This document shows, one piece after another, positions 26,901-35,500 of a stretch of 47,700 nucleotides of DNA. Numbering within the stretch: the first letter of the stretch is position 1; each line of letters begins with the position of its first letter. The translations under genes were made by a program, and so were the position numbers. The DNA lies in IMG/VR virus record IMGVR_UViG_3300036770_007317, positions 1 to 47,700 of that record, one strand, 5' to 3'. The stretch comes from a virus. The notes beneath the pieces were generated by a model, which worked only from the letters and a program-made list of their open reading frames with translations, was not told where the DNA came from and searched no databases.

Positions 26901-27753
26901 ATCTCTCATTGATGCATGTGGCTTTGATAGAAAGATTACATCAAAAAACATATGCAGACTAAAAGAAAAAATAGACATTAAAGAATTGGTTGTGTTAATT
27001 CCTTTTAATTTTGAATCAAAAAAATCTTTTGCAATAAACTCAGATTCAAAACTTGCTAAAAGAAATAGAAAGTTTATGGAACAATATGTTTTCCCCCCAC
27101 AGTTCGATCAAGTCTATGGAACTTCAAAACAAAATATATTCATGATATGTTCTGAAAGTATTGCAACGCTGAATAAACAAGATTTGTCAGACATTTGGCA
27201 AAACTTCATGCCCTCTTTGTCATTTAATCATGAAGAATATAGCTCAAATTTTGAATTACCTGCTGAAGATGTTGACAATCTTGACGAGATCATCTCTTCA
27301 GATACAAAATGGATTATTTTTAAAGTAAAACAAAGAGCATCTACAAATAGAGATAAATCAACACCAATACAGTACAATTGGCCTTATGACAACTTCTCTC
27401 TAATAGAACTTGCAAAAGTTGAGACGCAAATAGTTTACGACAACAAAGAGCCAGAGATTAGATCAAAGATAATTCAAAGACAAGAAGAAGATAAAACTTC
27501 TACAAAAAATTACTTAGATTCAAATAGGAAAATAATTAATACAGAAAAAGAAATTGATACAAAAACTCAGACCCTTGTATCGAGACAGAGTAGACAGGAA
27601 AGTGCCGCACAAACACAACAACCAACTCAAGGCAGAAGTAGTTTACAAAAATTACTTAGCTCTGAGACTGAAGCGCCTTCGTCTAGAAAGCAATTATCAA
27701 AATTGTCAAATATCGAAAGAGGTAACAAAACAACAGGAAGAGAAACTAAATAA
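23950..27753 (+). CDS. Very large virion protein of unknown family
   Basis: At 1267 residues this is the longest gene in the window. Its body is Ser/Asn/Tyr-rich and beta-like, with no domain I recognise. Its last ~90 residues (about 1175-1267) are a different, disordered-looking Gln/Arg/Lys/Ser tail with RQSRQESAAQTQQ and many Lys/Glu. It probably belongs to the baseplate rim or long-fibre attachment apparatus, given that it lies directly after the LamG protein with TAATG junctions on both sides. No coiled-coil or signal peptide is visible. Function beyond virion structure is unknown. Confidence 0.55.
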   Translation: MSTKTVIITASFPENPTATLENLVFVNNKKIQTYNVSFSNSLSGVGTYYNEYEQFATTGRRENNPDFVNSGGYSALNFQIDLNTSSSVYASPRRAKIKNVFVTKFSAPGGVNDALTDIESGEYSPYTTVPYRNLEAREALEALYSNYSTADGYDGVFGSPTASFHKVNRNPRFVLKNSTTSSVYSNGNYVASLPFYNESVRWFKDRKPQFSNGANSFVEWLTLSASNTNSEIDKSIDFNINIFVDASGTYKNPADTLHASQGLLSDYQKPFMSDLSLFSADRKTNTYKVIERKKTVDRKSATNADIVIKSYIEPVIDSTNYSLVFDYVESDGSDSKIKFNFADISFANKELDNAYNVQDSFSENIEASLKDLNILNYKKVTLNQTVFPSNKITSLDSSRKRSLFTFPEWASNLENRKIDNLTSSYFSESYSEDFTYGGQNVFTTGSIWHIDYATGSDNSRGELQFSSKYPALYHYQISTTPFYMADTPYAFSGNRGPFFNKEEDFSEDIKTKYFNYSTVPEYTSQNVINQIDVFEQSLYSDINNEYYVTGTNNLLTDYTYNISNIKNKKIDKVNFKFNIVNKFRPYKNLYPVQKTLEIANLLSSSFVHFSGNSPYALFRHVTSPGLLYNAIKSGIPLTFPKLAERIELVNGIDNQGSQLSGSFKFEEIYNINAAIKNILLHDVVNVGEGELTASYTGSSDNMKYTSCVTNFIQETQKFFMKNEDLSYFESKSEEEFAVLETGYTYSLGFRIDDAFSQSIKLPTEAGSYRFSSGYSSIGSFGPWDTTIVGKPPYTLIYLNVPFIPPYYKRYIVPGMTNAQVLITPTTYSEIHFHFIPKETRKYRLDEIFSGSTIEYMSSSVFDVCTGALNPDSIPPFGIEQKYQKLDEIFKFKNTVENVESGVSVKKWNIGGKCEFPFFDFKHIEKNKNPIYLLANGNELTQVGLWHQYGNIPKETEGLSISIFDLTDGLIYAGKKFGSVNQANRSLIDACGFDRKITSKNICRLKEKIDIKELVVLIPFNFESKKSFAINSDSKLAKRNRKFMEQYVFPPQFDQVYGTSKQNIFMICSESIATLNKQDLSDIWQNFMPSLSFNHEEYSSNFELPAEDVDNLDEIISSDTKWIIFKVKQRASTNRDKSTPIQYNWPYDNFSLIELAKVETQIVYDNKEPEIRSKIIQRQEEDKTSTKNYLDSNRKIINTEKEIDTKTQTLVSRQSRQESAAQTQQPTQGRSSLQKLLSSETEAPSSRKQLSKLSNIERGNKTTGRETK

Positions 27754-28559
27754 TGGATTTTTTTGATAAAAAACAAGATGTTATAGAGATAAATCTAACA
27801 CAAGTAGGCAAAGAAAAGCTTGCTGAAGGTGGGTTGAAATTTGAATACTACTCATTTCATGATACTGATATAGTATATGACCCTTCTTATCTAGAGTTGA
27901 CAATGAGTAGAAACGTTCAGGTTAATAGAATTCAAGATGAGCGACAAGTACTTAAGGCCAATCTCACGACAAAGAGCATAGAGCAACAATCAACCAAAAC
28001 AACAACTGAAAACATTATACACGAAGATCTAAGACATTCTTTTTTGGGAACATCTGAACTTGGTCAGAAGCTTTATCCTGCCTTAGAAATAAGATGTTTG
28101 AAAAGTGAATTTTCTGGAAGTTATAGTTACGAGACAAACACATACACCACTCAACAAATACCAGTTTTAAAAATAGAAGTAAATAATAGATTTGATGATC
28201 GTTCTAAGAGATGGACAATAGATGAACCAATTATATTGGCAGTAAATGAAATAAATGGCAAAAAAGAGAAAAAAAATTTTACAGCAGAATTTTCACTTGT
28301 TGACGAAAGACAACCACAAAGACCACTGTACTATCCCATATATTTCAAATCACAAAATTTCGTACCATCTCAATTAGAGGATGAAATAATTTTACCAGAA
28401 GAAGAATCTCTTGAAAAGAATGAAGTAGGGTACTTTTTTTCTGTAGAAGTTGATCATAAGATACTTACAGATATAGAGTTCTCATCATTACCGCCAACAA
28501 GACAGCAGGAATTAAGAGCACTACTATATGATGTGGAAAATACAGCAGTAATATGTTAA
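27753..28559 (+). CDS. Virion protein with shared N-terminal domain
   Basis: This 268-residue protein starts with a motif, VIEINLTQVGKEKLAEGGL then F-x5-F-H-DTDIVYD, at about residues 10-42. The gene at 33121 begins with a diverged copy (VLTDEGRARLAAQNG then F-x4-FALVDTEIDYS). The remainder is beta-rich, with Gln/Thr stretches, and no further domain is recognised. The repeated N-terminal unit could be a docking domain used by several fibre or baseplate proteins, since comparable LT-x-x-G-x-x-x-LA motifs occur in other large phages. TAATG junction at the start. Confidence 0.6.
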   Translation: MDFFDKKQDVIEINLTQVGKEKLAEGGLKFEYYSFHDTDIVYDPSYLELTMSRNVQVNRIQDERQVLKANLTTKSIEQQSTKTTTENIIHEDLRHSFLGTSELGQKLYPALEIRCLKSEFSGSYSYETNTYTTQQIPVLKIEVNNRFDDRSKRWTIDEPIILAVNEINGKKEKKNFTAEFSLVDERQPQRPLYYPIYFKSQNFVPSQLEDEIILPEEESLEKNEVGYFFSVEVDHKILTDIEFSSLPPTRQQELRALLYDVENTAVIC

Positions 28560-30289
28560 AATCTACCAAAACAGCAAAGATAGGAAAAATAAATATCATT
28601 TCAGAAAATGAGGTTGATGTTTTTTTGAACTATTTTGATACATTTAAAGATAAAGATTTATATTCTTTTAAAATAATTCAAATAGAAAATGAAGAAGAGC
28701 TGAAAAATATTGTTGATAATTTTAATAAAAATATTACTAACAATGATCTAGTAAAAAACAAAGCGAAACTTTCTTATACAGAATACGATATTTCGGCAAA
28801 AGATTTAAAAGATAATAAATTTTTAAAATTTAAAACATCTAAACGAATAAAAGATTTAGACTTTTTGGCATATATATTTTTAGTATATGCAGATTCCAAA
28901 AATCTATCTCAAAAATTAAAAATTAAAGATACGTCTAAGTTAGAGAAATTACAAAAAATTATAGAGTTTAATTATGAAATAGTTAAAAAAGAACAAAGTT
29001 TAGTTCATAGAAAGACAGTAGAGTCTTTAAAACTTTTTAAAAAATCAGAAATAAAAGACTTCTTTAGTAGAGATGGATTTAATACAAACTTATCTATAAT
29101 TTCTGAAATTTTTACATCATACAAAACAAACAAAGATGTAGTAAATTATTTTTATGTTTATCCGCAAAATGTTATACAACAATATGCATTTTATCCAGAT
29201 TTTTTTAGCAAAAATTATGAAAATTTAATAGCCGATGTACATGTATATACAGAAAACGGGACTAAAATACAGTGCAAATATACATATATTAACAACTCTT
29301 ACATTTGTACATTCGAAGATCGCATAGAGAATGATAAAAATTATAAAATAGCAATAACTTTTAAAGATTTGTCTGTATCATTTTTCGAAACAACAAGACC
29401 AGAAATTATTAATTATATAACTATATTAAACAATATAGTATCTCTTTCTAATGATGATAGGTTTTATAATTTCGATAAACAAGAATTTAATAATAATTTG
29501 ATTAAATCAAGTATATCAACAATTTATGATATCATAAATCGTATTATATATGTTAATAATGTTGTTTCAAAAGATGAGCTAAAAATAATAGATTTTGCTT
29601 ACATGACAGATAAATCTATATCTTATGACGATATCTATCTTCTTGTAGAAAGGGCGAAATCTTTATTATATTTGATAGATCAAATATATCTAAACTACAA
29701 TTTAAAAACGATAAACATCATATATGTTGATACAAAAGTAAAACACAATACATCAGAAATGATGTTTGAAACTTCTCTTTTTGAAAAAGATGTTTATAAA
29801 ATAAATCGTGTAATTTTAGATAAAAATTATGAAAATATTCAATTAGAAAATTATGGAAACATAAATAAACTGTATTTAAAAAATATAAAAAAAATATCTT
29901 ACAAAGATGCTTTTTTTGAGTTTGGATACAACGATCTAAGAACTGGTCCAAAGCTTTCGAACTACATTAATCTTTCAAATCTATCAAGCAGAACTGAAAA
30001 TTTATCTTATAGAAGATTGGCAAACAATAATGATGAAACATACTTGAAACTTTACTTTAATAAAGTTTTTGAAAAATCTTTAAAAGAAAAAAATCTAGTT
30101 GCAGACGAATATAGTCTTATTTATATACTTAATAATATAGAGTATAGATTGTTATATTGGGATACGATAACTCTTGAATGGAAAAAGGTTGTATCTACTT
30201 TAGGAAATAATACGCTTTACAAACTTGAAGAACTAAACAAGCCAGAATATATAGATTCTAAAATTGTAAATGAGTACTTTTTGGTATAA
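28553..30289 (+). CDS. Hypothetical virion protein
   Basis: This 578-residue protein is unrecognised and Lys/Asn/Ile-rich. The N-terminal half is helical (a DLKDNKFLKFK region, then a long Lys-rich helix). The middle (about 185-280) is beta-like with tyrosines (YFYVYPQN, KIQCKYTYINNSYICTFEDR) and might be an Ig-like fold. The remainder mixes helices and strands. Its ATG lies 7 bases inside the previous gene. It is one of several large proteins in the 20-36 kb block without a T4 counterpart that I can see. Confidence 0.5.
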   Translation: MLKSTKTAKIGKINIISENEVDVFLNYFDTFKDKDLYSFKIIQIENEEELKNIVDNFNKNITNNDLVKNKAKLSYTEYDISAKDLKDNKFLKFKTSKRIKDLDFLAYIFLVYADSKNLSQKLKIKDTSKLEKLQKIIEFNYEIVKKEQSLVHRKTVESLKLFKKSEIKDFFSRDGFNTNLSIISEIFTSYKTNKDVVNYFYVYPQNVIQQYAFYPDFFSKNYENLIADVHVYTENGTKIQCKYTYINNSYICTFEDRIENDKNYKIAITFKDLSVSFFETTRPEIINYITILNNIVSLSNDDRFYNFDKQEFNNNLIKSSISTIYDIINRIIYVNNVVSKDELKIIDFAYMTDKSISYDDIYLLVERAKSLLYLIDQIYLNYNLKTINIIYVDTKVKHNTSEMMFETSLFEKDVYKINRVILDKNYENIQLENYGNINKLYLKNIKKISYKDAFFEFGYNDLRTGPKLSNYINLSNLSSRTENLSYRRLANNNDETYLKLYFNKVFEKSLKEKNLVADEYSLIYILNNIEYRLLYWDTITLEWKKVVSTLGNNTLYKLEELNKPEYIDSKIVNEYFLV

Positions 30290-30292
30290 AAA

Positions 30293-33121
30293 ATGAGCAA
30301 TAATACTACAAACAAACCAGTTAAAAGAAACTTATATGTATTTCAAGATCATTATAAATCATCTAATGATATTTTTAGAAATGAAACTGGAAAATATTTC
30401 GACTTTGACGGACAAGTATTGTCTGAAAAGTCTATAGTTCCAAAAAGACTTGGCTTGAATTCTAAACTAATGCCTGGTATAGTTTCCGATCTCGATACAG
30501 TGGATGTACTTCCTGTTGATCCAAATCCATTAGTTCCTCCTGAATATAAGCAAACTTTTCTTTTTATACCAGAACAAACTCTTCAAATAAAAACTTTATT
30601 AGATTCTGAATATCAGTCTGGACAATCTCTTAAAGATATTTTGTTATTGTTTTTAAATGGCAAATCTTACGCAGATAGAACACAAATAACACAGAGAGCA
30701 CAAGAGAGAACTGCTCAGCAACAAGAAGAAGCGTTAAGAGAGGAGGCTGCCCAAGAATTACTAGACGCTCTAGATTCAAGAAATCGACAGCCCGCTGAAT
30801 CGGCACAAGAACTGGAACAAAGAAGAGAAGATATGTCTGCTGCGACGCAAGATCCAAATTTTGTTGGATCTGTGTTTGAATATTATCCAGATTTTGGTGA
30901 AATAGAAGATATAAATTTTGACACCATCAGACCAGTTGATTATTATCAAAACAAAAACGCATTAGAGTATGCCAAAATTGAGTCTGCGTATAATTTCTAT
31001 ATAGAAAAATACGAAGAATTGATGAAGGTTTTAGGAAATTCATTACCCGAAGAAGTTCTTCCTAATTTTTATGCATTTTCTCTAATTAACGATAAATCTT
31101 TTTTGCAAAGTATAAATCAATCAGATTATGATTCTTCAAATTTAGCTGGAGAGTTAAGTCCATATGAAGAAGTTTATAAAAAATTTGATAAAATAATAAG
31201 TTTAGACGGAAACATTTCTCTTGCAGCAGGAAATGACGGTGGAATAAGTACGCTTGCCTTGTTCGACATTCTTAGATATTATCAAGAATATGCGTCAAAA
31301 TACGACAATGTTTCTGTTGACTATGTAAATACTGTTAAAGATAAACTGGGCACTTTCGTTAACGATATATCTGATACTAACATTTTTCAAAAATTATTAG
31401 AATACAGATATAAATTTCCCATGTATGTAAATATAGAGTTTTATTCTACTGTTAAATCTGAATTTGCAGATTTTATCAAAGATGCAGGAATATCTCTGTC
31501 ATCTCTCCAGGACTTTTTAGATAATAAAGTACTGGTAGATTCTGGAAGGAACTCTGAAGTAGCTTCAGAAATAAGAATGGCTCAAGTTTTAAACGACATT
31601 GGTGAAAACATATCAACCAAAAAAGAGCTTATTGATGATTTGCTAGTGATAGAGTTTGATCGATGGTTTAATAAATTTCTAAATGATAGCCAATCTTCTA
31701 CAGACAACAATCAACCTGTTTCAAATCAAACTGTTTTACCAAACGCATCTCAATTTGCTAGACAACAAGTAACAGCAACTGCGACTGGAGGTATACTTAC
31801 TTCTTCTCCCGTTACGTTTATAAATTATCAAGCTGACCCAGTAGAAACATCTCAATCTATATCTCAAACAGATTTCATACAAGCATTAGCCGGACAGTTA
31901 AAATATAATGAACTAATTGTCGAGAACTTTAGAAGCTATTACGATATAGTTAATGGAAAATATGCAAAAAGTGAGATACTTTTATTTAAAATAGTAAAAA
32001 GAGATTCTTCTAATAATATATTGCAAACATTCTTCGTGATGAATGTGCCAAATCTTGAAGTTGAAAACTTTATAGACACTCAAGTAAAATATGGAAAAGA
32101 TTATTTTTACGAAATATATGCATGGAATTTAGTTTATGGAACAAAATATAGATATGAAAATGGAAGATTGCACCAAACACAAAGAGATGTTCCTACTGAT
32201 TCAGATATTCCAGAAGGATTAACTCAGATAATTGCACCCTTAGCGCCAGAAGATAAGCCGATAGAGACTCCAGCAGATGAAGTTGCTGATAACTACAATG
32301 GACCTGTTGGAGTTATAGATCCTAGCATTTTCGCAAATATTGGAAACGTCACGAACTATTATGATAATGGATTCTTTTCTTTTGATGTAGTTTATTCCCC
32401 AAAAATAAAAATAGTAGAAACTCTATATTTCGAAAACAGAAGAGCAAAAATCTTAGACAAACCACCGACAGCTCCATCTGTATCTTTGTACGAATATATC
32501 AACAACCCAACTTTTAGCGTTGCTCTACAAACATCAGCAGGTAAATATAGCGAATTTCCTGTTTATATCTTAGATTCAGATCGTGATTATTTTACACTTC
32601 AGCTTGACATACAAGAATCAACAGATGGAAGAATCACCTTTAAAGATGAAGGTGGCGTCAAAGAAATACAGGTTTTCAAAACAGATGAACAGCCATATTT
32701 TTATTCGCAATTTTCTCTATATAAAACACTAAAATATCCAGAACAATCTGCATTTAATGAAATTAATGAATTCGATAAAACATTTTATTACTGTTTTAGA
32801 TGTGTAGATGTTCATGGCAATATATCTAACCCAACACCTGTATATACAGTTAAGACTGTAGAAGATAATGGATTTTTTTATCAAGAATTTGGAACGTATG
32901 AGTTTCCTCCAATAAATTCTTACAAAGATTTTATTGAATTTAAAAAATATTTGAAAATATCTCCAAGTTTATTGCAAAAAATATATAATTATTCTGAAAA
33001 TAGGTTAGGAATACTTGAAAGTAGTGTATTTGACAAGAAGTTTTTAGTAAAGCTCACATCAAAACACTCTGGAAAAACAGCTAAAGTGTTTTTCAAATTT
33101 AAGAACAAAAGGAACGAATAA
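30293..33121 (+). CDS. Large virion protein with coiled-coil and Fn3-like regions
   Basis: This 942-residue protein is unrecognised as a whole. Residues about 126-186 form an Arg/Gln/Glu/Ala-rich coiled-coil-like stretch (RAQERTAQQQEEALREEA), unlike the Asn/Lys-rich remainder. Around residues 560-625 a stretch (KSEILLFKIVKR, then GKDYFYEIYAWNLVYG) looks like a fibronectin type III sandwich, and a second similar stretch ends near 850 (FYYCFRCVDVHGNISNP). It may be an extended fibre or tail-rim protein. It starts 4 bases after the previous stop. The fold suggestions are weak. Confidence 0.55.
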   Translation: MSNNTTNKPVKRNLYVFQDHYKSSNDIFRNETGKYFDFDGQVLSEKSIVPKRLGLNSKLMPGIVSDLDTVDVLPVDPNPLVPPEYKQTFLFIPEQTLQIKTLLDSEYQSGQSLKDILLLFLNGKSYADRTQITQRAQERTAQQQEEALREEAAQELLDALDSRNRQPAESAQELEQRREDMSAATQDPNFVGSVFEYYPDFGEIEDINFDTIRPVDYYQNKNALEYAKIESAYNFYIEKYEELMKVLGNSLPEEVLPNFYAFSLINDKSFLQSINQSDYDSSNLAGELSPYEEVYKKFDKIISLDGNISLAAGNDGGISTLALFDILRYYQEYASKYDNVSVDYVNTVKDKLGTFVNDISDTNIFQKLLEYRYKFPMYVNIEFYSTVKSEFADFIKDAGISLSSLQDFLDNKVLVDSGRNSEVASEIRMAQVLNDIGENISTKKELIDDLLVIEFDRWFNKFLNDSQSSTDNNQPVSNQTVLPNASQFARQQVTATATGGILTSSPVTFINYQADPVETSQSISQTDFIQALAGQLKYNELIVENFRSYYDIVNGKYAKSEILLFKIVKRDSSNNILQTFFVMNVPNLEVENFIDTQVKYGKDYFYEIYAWNLVYGTKYRYENGRLHQTQRDVPTDSDIPEGLTQIIAPLAPEDKPIETPADEVADNYNGPVGVIDPSIFANIGNVTNYYDNGFFSFDVVYSPKIKIVETLYFENRRAKILDKPPTAPSVSLYEYINNPTFSVALQTSAGKYSEFPVYILDSDRDYFTLQLDIQESTDGRITFKDEGGVKEIQVFKTDEQPYFYSQFSLYKTLKYPEQSAFNEINEFDKTFYYCFRCVDVHGNISNPTPVYTVKTVEDNGFFYQEFGTYEFPPINSYKDFIEFKKYLKISPSLLQKIYNYSENRLGILESSVFDKKFLVKLTSKHSGKTAKVFFKFKNKRNE

Positions 33122-34017
33122 TGGCATACATAGACAACTCTGACTCGATAATTGTAGATTGCGTTTTAACAGATGAGGGTCGGGCAAGATTAGCTGCACA
33201 AAATGGTACTTTTAAAATAGCAAAGTTTGCTTTAGTTGATACCGAAATAGACTATAGTTTATATAATTCAAGCCATCCAAATGGTTCTGCATATTTTGAT
33301 TTAACTTTGCTCACAACTCCAATATTTGAAGCTTTTTCCAATAACACATCTTTTCTAGGCTCTAAACTTATTTCAATCGCAAGAAGTGATATACTTTATT
33401 TGCCAGTTGTAAAAAACTCACCAAATCTAGGACCTGGTGGTTCGACATACAGTTCTGCCGGATACTATGTTGTTACGTGCAACCAAGAAACCATATCTTC
33501 ATTAGGTGTCGGACAGGGTATTATTGACGGACAAACAATACAGACAGCACAGAGAACTCCAATTGTTTGCGAGCAAGGCCTTGATACACAAGAGATAGAT
33601 CCAAGAGTACAATTAGATTCAGATCTAAAAGAAACTCAGTATGTAATTAGAATAGATTCTAGACTTGGTGAAATTGTGAGCCCAGCGGGAACACCAAGAT
33701 CTGCGAAGATTTCTTTTATAGACTCTGACAAACAGGCTCTTTATTTCTTTTCATACGGGGCTGATACTGATTTCGTATCAGATATCACAAACACAGAAGG
33801 AAACTCAGCAATTGCTGGTCCCAGAGGTACAATGTTCAAGTTTGGAGTAAAATCCAGCATAAACCTCAACTCAAACACATATTTATTTACAACATTAGGC
33901 TCTACAACAACCATAAACGGAACCAGCTATTATTATATAGATACAAATATAAAAGTAGAAGGACAGTTGACAGGATATACTCTAGACGTACCTGTAAGAT
34001 TCTTAAAGAAAGTATAA
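33121..34017 (+). CDS. Virion protein with shared N-terminal domain (second copy)
   Basis: This 298-residue protein begins DSIIVDCVLTDEGRARLAAQ (about residues 7-26) and continues to FALVDTEIDYSLYNSSHP. It parallels the start of the protein encoded at 27753 (LT-x-x-G-x-x-x-LA, then F and DT(D/E)I-x-Y). The C-terminal part is Thr/Gly/Ser-rich and beta-like. It is probably a structural protein that assembles through the shared N-terminal module. TAATG junction at the start; the next gene follows after 15 bases with AAAGGA as ribosome site. Confidence 0.6.
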   Translation: MAYIDNSDSIIVDCVLTDEGRARLAAQNGTFKIAKFALVDTEIDYSLYNSSHPNGSAYFDLTLLTTPIFEAFSNNTSFLGSKLISIARSDILYLPVVKNSPNLGPGGSTYSSAGYYVVTCNQETISSLGVGQGIIDGQTIQTAQRTPIVCEQGLDTQEIDPRVQLDSDLKETQYVIRIDSRLGEIVSPAGTPRSAKISFIDSDKQALYFFSYGADTDFVSDITNTEGNSAIAGPRGTMFKFGVKSSINLNSNTYLFTTLGSTTTINGTSYYYIDTNIKVEGQLTGYTLDVPVRFLKKV

Positions 34018-34032
34018 TAAAAGGATAAAAAA

Positions 34033-35037
34033 ATGGCTAACATTTACAAAAACATACCACAGAACAGAATTGTAAAAGTTCAAAATATAGTTAATGAATC
34101 TATTCCAATTACAGGTACAATTTTATCTGGAACATATAGCGATAATAACGTAAAGTACTATGCTCACAGAATGTTCCAATCTGTTTACGACTATCCATAC
34201 CTATCAGCTTCTTCTAATAAATTAATGGATATCTCTTGCGGATACTCATCAGTGAGCGCGTTGTCGTCTTCGTCTAATACAGATAACGACAAGAAGATTC
34301 TCATTTATAACGAGATGGCAAAAGTCTTAATGGGTACTGATATCACAGGAACCATTCAGAGATTTGATGAAGATGGAAACGTAGTTGGAGGTGGCACAAA
34401 ACTAAACGAATGCTTCTTCATTTCTTTCACAAGACTTCTAAGCAAAGATGAAATCAAGAAAGGTTCATTTGCAGCAACTTTCTTTACTGGAGGAACTTAT
34501 TCCTCTATAGCAGACGAGCTTGCTATATCAGATTCTCATGCAACAACATCATATTTTTCAAACGCAGCAGCTGGTGAATGGTCTTATCTGAAAAATAGTT
34601 TAGGAACAAAATTTGGTGCAATTTTCTATCAAGCAGGTATTGTTGTGTTAACCGCTTCAATGTTCTCTCCAGCTACAGGCTTCTATTCTGCATCAACAAT
34701 AAATCAGACTTTCACTGGAACAAACATTTCAGGAATGACAGATGCATTTAGAAGAAGAGTTAAGACTGTATCTTTCCTCAATTCTACAAAAATAAATTCA
34801 TCAATAGTATTTTGTGATGTTTTAAATGATGAGTTTAATTACTCATCAAATCCAACATATTTAACAGGATCTAAGATCAGAACCAAAATAAACGCAGACG
34901 ATCCTCCTGTAGTATACGTTACAGGAATTGAGTTATATAGTCCAGATAACGAAGTTCTAGCAAGAGCAAAACTTTCTGAACCAATTAGAAAAACTCCGTC
35001 TGACTCTTATGTTCTAAAAGTTAGGGCTGATTTTTAA
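34033..35037 (+). CDS. Virion structural protein, paralog pair member 1
   Basis: This 334-residue protein is Ser/Thr/Ala-rich and beta-like. It contains two motifs also found, diverged, in the protein encoded at 35500: an internal IKKGSF segment followed by FGAIFYQAGIVVLTAS, and a C-terminus with INADD then GIELYSPDNEVLARAKLSEP and a final Y-V-L-K segment. Both features recur in structural or fibre proteins of T4-like marine phages. No start ambiguity: ATG 34033 follows AAAGGATAAAAAA. Role in the virion is probable; the exact part is unknown. Confidence 0.65.
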   Translation: MANIYKNIPQNRIVKVQNIVNESIPITGTILSGTYSDNNVKYYAHRMFQSVYDYPYLSASSNKLMDISCGYSSVSALSSSSNTDNDKKILIYNEMAKVLMGTDITGTIQRFDEDGNVVGGGTKLNECFFISFTRLLSKDEIKKGSFAATFFTGGTYSSIADELAISDSHATTSYFSNAAAGEWSYLKNSLGTKFGAIFYQAGIVVLTASMFSPATGFYSASTINQTFTGTNISGMTDAFRRRVKTVSFLNSTKINSSIVFCDVLNDEFNYSSNPTYLTGSKIRTKINADDPPVVYVTGIELYSPDNEVLARAKLSEPIRKTPSDSYVLKVRADF

Positions 35038-35050
35038 TCATTTTGTTTTT

Positions 35051-35060
35051 GCGGGAGAAC
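35051..35060 (+). promoter_or_regulatory. Strong ribosome site before a membrane protein gene
   Basis: GCGGGAGAAC lies in the 28-base gap upstream of ATG 35066. An almost identical decamer, GCGGGGGAAC, precedes the small membrane protein gene at 39942. Both stand out against very AT-rich flanks. Confidence 0.5.
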
Positions 35061-35065
35061 AATAA

Positions 35066-35500
35066 ATGACTACAAGCAAACAAACGAGAGCACAAAAGTA
35101 CATTAAATTTTTTTCTTGGCTTTTATTAACTATTGTGCCAGCTATTTTTGCCGTTTTAATCTCTGTATTTGCTTTTGGAAAAAGTGTAGAAGCTCAAACA
35201 TCTAAAATAGATTATAGCGAAAAACAATTAAAAGAATATGTGTTACCTCATATTGACAAATTTTCAGATCAAATAATAGAACATGAAAATAAAATAAAAA
35301 CACTAAATGAAAAATACGAGGAAAATAAAAATTTTATTCAAGATCAGATGAAAAAGATGAATGATATTAGTGCCACAATGTCTATAATTTTAACAAAACT
35401 TGAAACACAAGAGGCAAATATGAATCTTTTTTGGTCTAAAGACTGGAAGCAACTACAAGTTGTTCTTGATAGGATACAAGATAGATTGGATAAAAAATAA
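35066..35500 (+). CDS. Membrane-anchored coiled-coil protein
   Basis: This 144-residue protein has a basic N-terminus, one membrane helix at about residues 13-38 (FFSWLLLTIVPAIFAVLISVFAFG) and then a long charged coiled-coil domain (KQLKEYVLPHIDKFSDQIIEHE onward) to the end. The topology fits an inner-membrane protein with a periplasmic or cytoplasmic coiled coil, as in i-spanins or superinfection-immunity proteins, but there is no family match. It sits oddly between two virion paralogs. A strong GC-rich ribosome site precedes it and its stop overlaps the next ATG (TAATG). Confidence 0.65.
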   Translation: MTTSKQTRAQKYIKFFSWLLLTIVPAIFAVLISVFAFGKSVEAQTSKIDYSEKQLKEYVLPHIDKFSDQIIEHENKIKTLNEKYEENKNFIQDQMKKMNDISATMSIILTKLETQEANMNLFWSKDWKQLQVVLDRIQDRLDKK

